A stretch of 64,000 nt of DNA from an uncultured bacterium. GTDB lineage: Bacteria; Bacteroidota; Ignavibacteria; UBA10030; BY39. The stretch's first letter is position 1. Each line of letters begins with the position of its first letter. The notes beneath the pieces are model-generated. The model saw only the letters and a list, made by a program, of their open reading frames with translations. It made no database searches and was not told where the DNA came from. The DNA lies in assembly GCA_937967455.1 (NCBI GenBank), contig CALCJK010000007.1:1-64000 (forward strand). Direction: 5' to 3'. The translations under genes and the position numbers were made by a program. Shown here in pieces: positions 60,657 to 64,000 of the stretch.

Positions 60657-61645
60657 ATGAAATTTCATTTGCATCGCCACAGTACTTTTATCTTCTAATA
60701 CTTGTTCCATTTTTTATCTACTGGTACATAAAAAAACAAAACAAACAGTTAGTTAAATTACAATTTCCAACAGTTGAATCATTTAAAACAATACCATATA
60801 CACTAAAACAAAAATTCAGACATAGTCTTTTTATCCTTAGAATTCTTGCATTTATATTATTTGTTATTGCACTTGCTAGACCTCAATCTTCTTCTCATAG
60901 AGAAAAAGTAACAACAGAAGGAATCGATATAATTCTTGTTATGGATATTTCTGGGAGCATGCTTGCAGAAGATTTCAAGCCAAACAGAATTGAAGCTGCT
61001 AAAAGAGTTGCTATGGAATTTATTGATGGCAGAGAAAATGACAGAATTGGATTAGTAATTTTTTCTGGCGAAAGTTTTACACAATGCCCATTAACAACTG
61101 ATAGACCTGTTCTAAAAAATCTTTTAAAAGAGATACGCAGCGGAATGATTGAGGATGGAACTGCAATTGGTATGGGACTTGCGACGGCTGTAAGTCGTTT
61201 AAAGGACAGTAAAGCCAAAAGCAAAGTCATCATTTTACTAACGGATGGTATAAACAACAGAGGATTTATAGATCCACTAACAGCTGCACAAATTGCACAA
61301 TCATTTGGAATTAAAGTATATACAATAGGCGTAGGAACTATTGGACTGGCACCCTACCCTGTTCAAACTCCTTTTGGAACTCAATATCAGAATGTACCTG
61401 TTCAAATTGATGAAGAACTTTTACAAAAAATCTCACAAATGACAAACGGAAGATACTATAGAGCAACTGATAACAACAAACTTAAAGCTATTTATAATGA
61501 AATCGATAAGCTCGAAAAATCAAAAATTGAAGTCACTGAATATCGCAAAAAGTCAGAAGAATTTAGATCTGCAGCTATTTTTGCAACATTATTTTTAATA
61601 TTGGAACTGCTCTTTAGATACACAATATTCAAAACAATCCCTTAA
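60653..61645 (+). CDS. batA: BatA-type VWA membrane protein
   Basis: Two N-terminal helices (about 12-24 and 58-77) and a C-terminal helix (about 305-325) flank an extracytoplasmic VWA domain with an intact metal-ion site DISGS at Asp98 and ILLTDGINNRG. In 330 residues it matches Bacteroidota BatA (aerotolerance). It overlaps the preceding gene by 4 bases and precedes BatB by 7 bases. Confidence 0.9.
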   Translation: MNEISFASPQYFYLLILVPFFIYWYIKKQNKQLVKLQFPTVESFKTIPYTLKQKFRHSLFILRILAFILFVIALARPQSSSHREKVTTEGIDIILVMDISGSMLAEDFKPNRIEAAKRVAMEFIDGRENDRIGLVIFSGESFTQCPLTTDRPVLKNLLKEIRSGMIEDGTAIGMGLATAVSRLKDSKAKSKVIILLTDGINNRGFIDPLTAAQIAQSFGIKVYTIGVGTIGLAPYPVQTPFGTQYQNVPVQIDEELLQKISQMTNGRYYRATDNNKLKAIYNEIDKLEKSKIEVTEYRKKSEEFRSAAIFATLFLILELLFRYTIFKTIP

Positions 61646-61652
61646 TTATTAT

Positions 61653-62693
61653 ATGTTGAGGTTTCAAAATACAGAATATTTTTATTTACTAATATTCATT
61701 CCAGTAATCATAATTATTTTTATAATTTCACAGATTATTAAAAATAAGAACTTAAAAAAACTTGGGAATGCTAATTTATTATTTATATTAATTCCAGAAT
61801 ATTCAAAATATAAATCTATTATTAAATTTTCTTTAACTACCATTGCTTTAATATCAGCTATTTTCGCACTTGCAAATTTACAAGTTGGTACAAAACTCGA
61901 AGAGGTAAAACGTGAAGGTATAGATGTGATATTCGCAATCGATGTGTCCAATAGTATGAAGGCAGAGGATATTAAACCAAACCGTTTAGAAAGTACAAAG
62001 CAAGCAATATCTCGACTTGTTGAAAAGCTTCGTGACGACCGAATAGGTTTAATTGTATTTGCTGGAGATGCTTATCTGCAGTTGCCATTGACTCCTGATT
62101 ACTCTGCAGTTAAACTTTTATTAGATGCAATTGATACGGATGTTGTTCCAATACAAGGAACCGCAATAGGTTCTGCAATTCGTTTAGCTATAAAAACATT
62201 CCCACAAGATAATAAAAAACACAAAGTTTTAGTCATAATCACTGATGGAGAAAACCACGAAGACGACGCAATTGGTGAAGCAAAAAATGCATCATCACAA
62301 GGTCTTATAGTTCATACCATAGGTATTGGTTCACCATTAGGTTCGCCTATACCAATTTATCAAAACAATCAATTAGTTGGTTATAAAAAAGACAAACAAG
62401 GAAATATAATAATCACAAAGCTTGATGAATCAGCACTTCAACAGATTGCAGTTGCAGGTAATGGAAAATATTTCCAGGTTTCTTCACAACAAAGAGAACT
62501 AGATAATATACTTACAGAAATTGCCTCATTAGAAAAAAATGAATATTCTGCAAAAATTTTCACTGAGTATGATGATCAGTTCCAATATTTTCTAATCTTA
62601 TCAATAATTTTAATTTCAATTGAGTTCTTCATCTCTGAAAAAAGGAACAAATGGTTGTCAAATTTAAATCTTTTTGGGAAGAATAAAATATGA
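61653..62693 (+). CDS. batB: BatB-type VWA membrane protein
   Basis: Same layout as BatA: two N-terminal helices, VWA domain with metal site DVSNS at Asp97 and ITDGENHEDDA, and a C-terminal helix. The 346 residues fit BatB, which pairs with BatA. It overlaps BatC by 4 bases (ATGA). Confidence 0.9.
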   Translation: MLRFQNTEYFYLLIFIPVIIIIFIISQIIKNKNLKKLGNANLLFILIPEYSKYKSIIKFSLTTIALISAIFALANLQVGTKLEEVKREGIDVIFAIDVSNSMKAEDIKPNRLESTKQAISRLVEKLRDDRIGLIVFAGDAYLQLPLTPDYSAVKLLLDAIDTDVVPIQGTAIGSAIRLAIKTFPQDNKKHKVLVIITDGENHEDDAIGEAKNASSQGLIVHTIGIGSPLGSPIPIYQNNQLVGYKKDKQGNIIITKLDESALQQIAVAGNGKYFQVSSQQRELDNILTEIASLEKNEYSAKIFTEYDDQFQYFLILSIILISIEFFISEKRNKWLSNLNLFGKNKI

Positions 62694-63334
62694 AAATGAT
62701 TCTAATTTTGATACTATCAACAACCAGTATTTTTGCACAATCGGAACGCTCTTTGATCAATTCTGGCAACAAAAAATTTAAAGATAAAAAATATATAGAA
62801 TCAGAAATTGACTATAGAAAAGCTTTAGAAAAAAATAAAGAATCTTTTTATGGAACTTTTAATCTGGGTGATGCACTCTATAAACAAGAAAAGTACTCAG
62901 AAGCAACTGAAGAATTTAAAAGAGCTATCGCAAAAACTTCAGACAAAGAACACAAAGCCAGATCATATCACAATTTAGGCAACTCTCTTCTGAAAGCTCA
63001 AAAAATCCCTGAGAGCATTGAAGCTTATAAAAATGCACTTAAGCTAAATCCTAATGATATAGATACTAAATACAACTTGGAATTTGCTAAATTACTATTA
63101 CAACAACAACAAAATCAGAAGCAGGAACAACAAAAGCAAGATCAAAAAGAACAGGATAAACAAAAAGAAAATCAACAGAACCAGACTCAAAAAAGCGATC
63201 AACAACAGCAACAAAAAATCTCTAAAGAAGATGCCGAAAGAATTCTTGAAGCTCTAAAGAATGAAGAAAAAGATGTTCAAAAGAAATTAAAGAAAAAATC
63301 ACCTGCAAAAATTTTTATCGAAAAAGATTGGTGA
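62690..63334 (+). CDS. batC: BatC-type TPR protein
   Basis: A periplasmic TPR protein of 214 residues: signal peptide (about 1-16, ending IFAQ), three TPR units (about 20-130: ESFYGTFNLGDALYKQEKY, SYHNLGNSLLKAQKIPESI) and a Gln/Lys-rich low-complexity tail (about 140-180, runs of Q, K and E) before a short charged end. Expected to scaffold BatA/BatB. The tail contains CAA/AAA codon runs prone to slippage. Confidence 0.9.
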   Translation: MKMILILILSTTSIFAQSERSLINSGNKKFKDKKYIESEIDYRKALEKNKESFYGTFNLGDALYKQEKYSEATEEFKRAIAKTSDKEHKARSYHNLGNSLLKAQKIPESIEAYKNALKLNPNDIDTKYNLEFAKLLLQQQQNQKQEQQKQDQKEQDKQKENQQNQTQKSDQQQQQKISKEDAERILEALKNEEKDVQKKLKKKSPAKIFIEKDW

Positions 63335-63339
63335 TAATT

Positions 63340-64000
63340 ATGAAACAATTAACATTATACATTTTTTTATTATTCATTATTTTAAATAATTCACTTGGCC
63401 AGGAAGTAAATTTTACTGCATCAACTTCGAGTGAAAAAGTTAATATGGGCGAACAATTTGAAGTTACTTATACAATAAATGCAAGTGGTAAAAATTTTAA
63501 AGCACCTAATTTTGATGACTTTATAGTATTATCCGGTCCTAATCAATCTCAAAGTATTCAGATAATAAATGGGAGATTATCTCAAACGATATCATTTTCA
63601 TATATTTTACAACCTCGCAGCGAGGGTAAGTTCATAATTCCTCCAGCCAGTATTGAGGTTGATGGTAAGAAAATTCAAAGCAACTCCATAACAATAGAAG
63701 TCTTAAAAGGTACAACAAAACCCCAAACAAAAAATCAACAAAAGTCCATAGAGGACGAGAATCTAACAAAACAGATTGGGCAAAATTTATTCATACGAGC
63801 ATCTGTTGATAAAAACGAGTTATATCAGGGCGAACAACTAACTATAACTTATAAACTCTATACTAGATTAAATATTGTAAATTCAGCGATAAGTAAAGTG
63901 CCATCATTTACCGGATTCTGGGCACAGGACATAGAATTAGATAGAAACCAGAATTATACAATTGAAACAATTGATGGTATACAATATAAAAGTATTCCAA
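63340..64000 (+). CDS. batD: BatD-type protein, 3' end outside window
   Basis: Starts with ATG at 63340, 5 bases after BatC, and stays open to the window edge (220 codons). A signal peptide (about 1-21, ending NSLGQ) is followed by BatD beta-sandwich sequence: GEQFEVTYTINASGKNFKAP, FDDFIVLSGPNQSQSIQIING, and FIIPPASIEVDGKK, the family core. A C-terminal membrane helix is expected beyond the edge. It completes the order BatA-BatB-BatC-BatD. Confidence 0.88.
   Translation, partial: MKQLTLYIFLLFIILNNSLGQEVNFTASTSSEKVNMGEQFEVTYTINASGKNFKAPNFDDFIVLSGPNQSQSIQIINGRLSQTISFSYILQPRSEGKFIIPPASIEVDGKKIQSNSITIEVLKGTTKPQTKNQQKSIEDENLTKQIGQNLFIRASVDKNELYQGEQLTITYKLYTRLNIVNSAISKVPSFTGFWAQDIELDRNQNYTIETIDGIQYKSIP

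Noticed and set aside
63060-63240. CAA-rich tandem repeat in BatC as a separate repeat element
   Set aside because: It is coding low-complexity sequence for the Gln/Lys-rich tail common in BatC proteins.
1-64000. tRNA, rRNA, CRISPR array or insertion sequence
   Set aside because: I found no cloverleaf, rRNA-like segment, regularly spaced repeats, transposase motif or terminal inverted repeats with target duplication by eye; a covariance-model scan would settle the RNA part.

Overview
This AT-rich 64 kb window looks like chromosome from a Bacteroidota/Chlorobiota-type bacterium, most likely close to Ignavibacteria. That placement is inferred from family content only. It rests on four large secreted proteins with type IX secretion (T9SS) C-terminal sorting domains carrying the YPNPFN motif, and on DUF5916, DUF5683 and DUF2723 proteins, a SpmA/SpmB pair, an OPT transporter and a MoxR/Bat operon. 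Unlike typical Bacteroidetes, many genes have good Shine-Dalgarno sites, and most gene-free gaps hold sigma-70-like promoters with a TTG-type -35 box exactly 17 bases from a TATATT/TATAAT-like -10 box. I see no tRNA, rRNA, CRISPR array, insertion sequence or phage genes.

Layout. 1-3.5 kb: the end of a T9SS cargo protein (its start lies outside the window) and a small membrane protein. 3.5-9.4 kb: a compact biosynthetic module of NAD-synthase-like amidase, asparagine-synthase-like amidotransferase and acyl carrier protein, meeting tail to tail with an AMP-forming ligase and a GNAT-like acyltransferase. 9.4-14.1 kb: hydrogenase maturation genes hypF-C-D-E on the minus strand, directly upstream of the acyltransferase and ligase. 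14.1-19.7 kb: an SdrD-like T9SS cargo protein and a GspE/PilB ATPase. 19.9-23.6 kb: an aminotransferase, a divergent TonB-receptor-like protein and a LOG-like protein. 23.6-32.3 kb: a surface-glycan operon (three glycosyltransferases, a flippase, a deacetylase-like protein and a DUF2723 protein). 32.4-37.0 kb: lepA, two signal peptidases I and hemW. 37.0-47.9 kb: a 390-base gap with a probable gene remnant, a DUF5916 protein, an RlmD-type methyltransferase, PepD, a PqqD-like protein, an OPT transporter, proline dehydrogenase and SpmB/SpmA. 47.9-57.6 kb: two more T9SS cargo proteins, DUF5683, RidA, ParB, ParA and a metallo-beta-lactamase-fold hydrolase. 57.8-64.0 kb: a divergent MoxR-DUF58-BatA-BatB-BatC-BatD operon that runs off the end.

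How the genes work together. Much of the window serves the cell envelope: signal peptidases and T9SS cargo, glycan assembly and flipping, a motor ATPase, an outer-membrane receptor and the Bat envelope operon. Another theme is peptide and amino-acid use (OPT transporter, PepD, proline dehydrogenase). The hyp genes imply a [NiFe] hydrogenase encoded elsewhere. The least explained parts are the NadE-like/AsnB/ACP/ligase/GNAT module and several hairpins placed at or near predicted transcription starts, including a perfect 17-bp inverted repeat over the hypF start codon.
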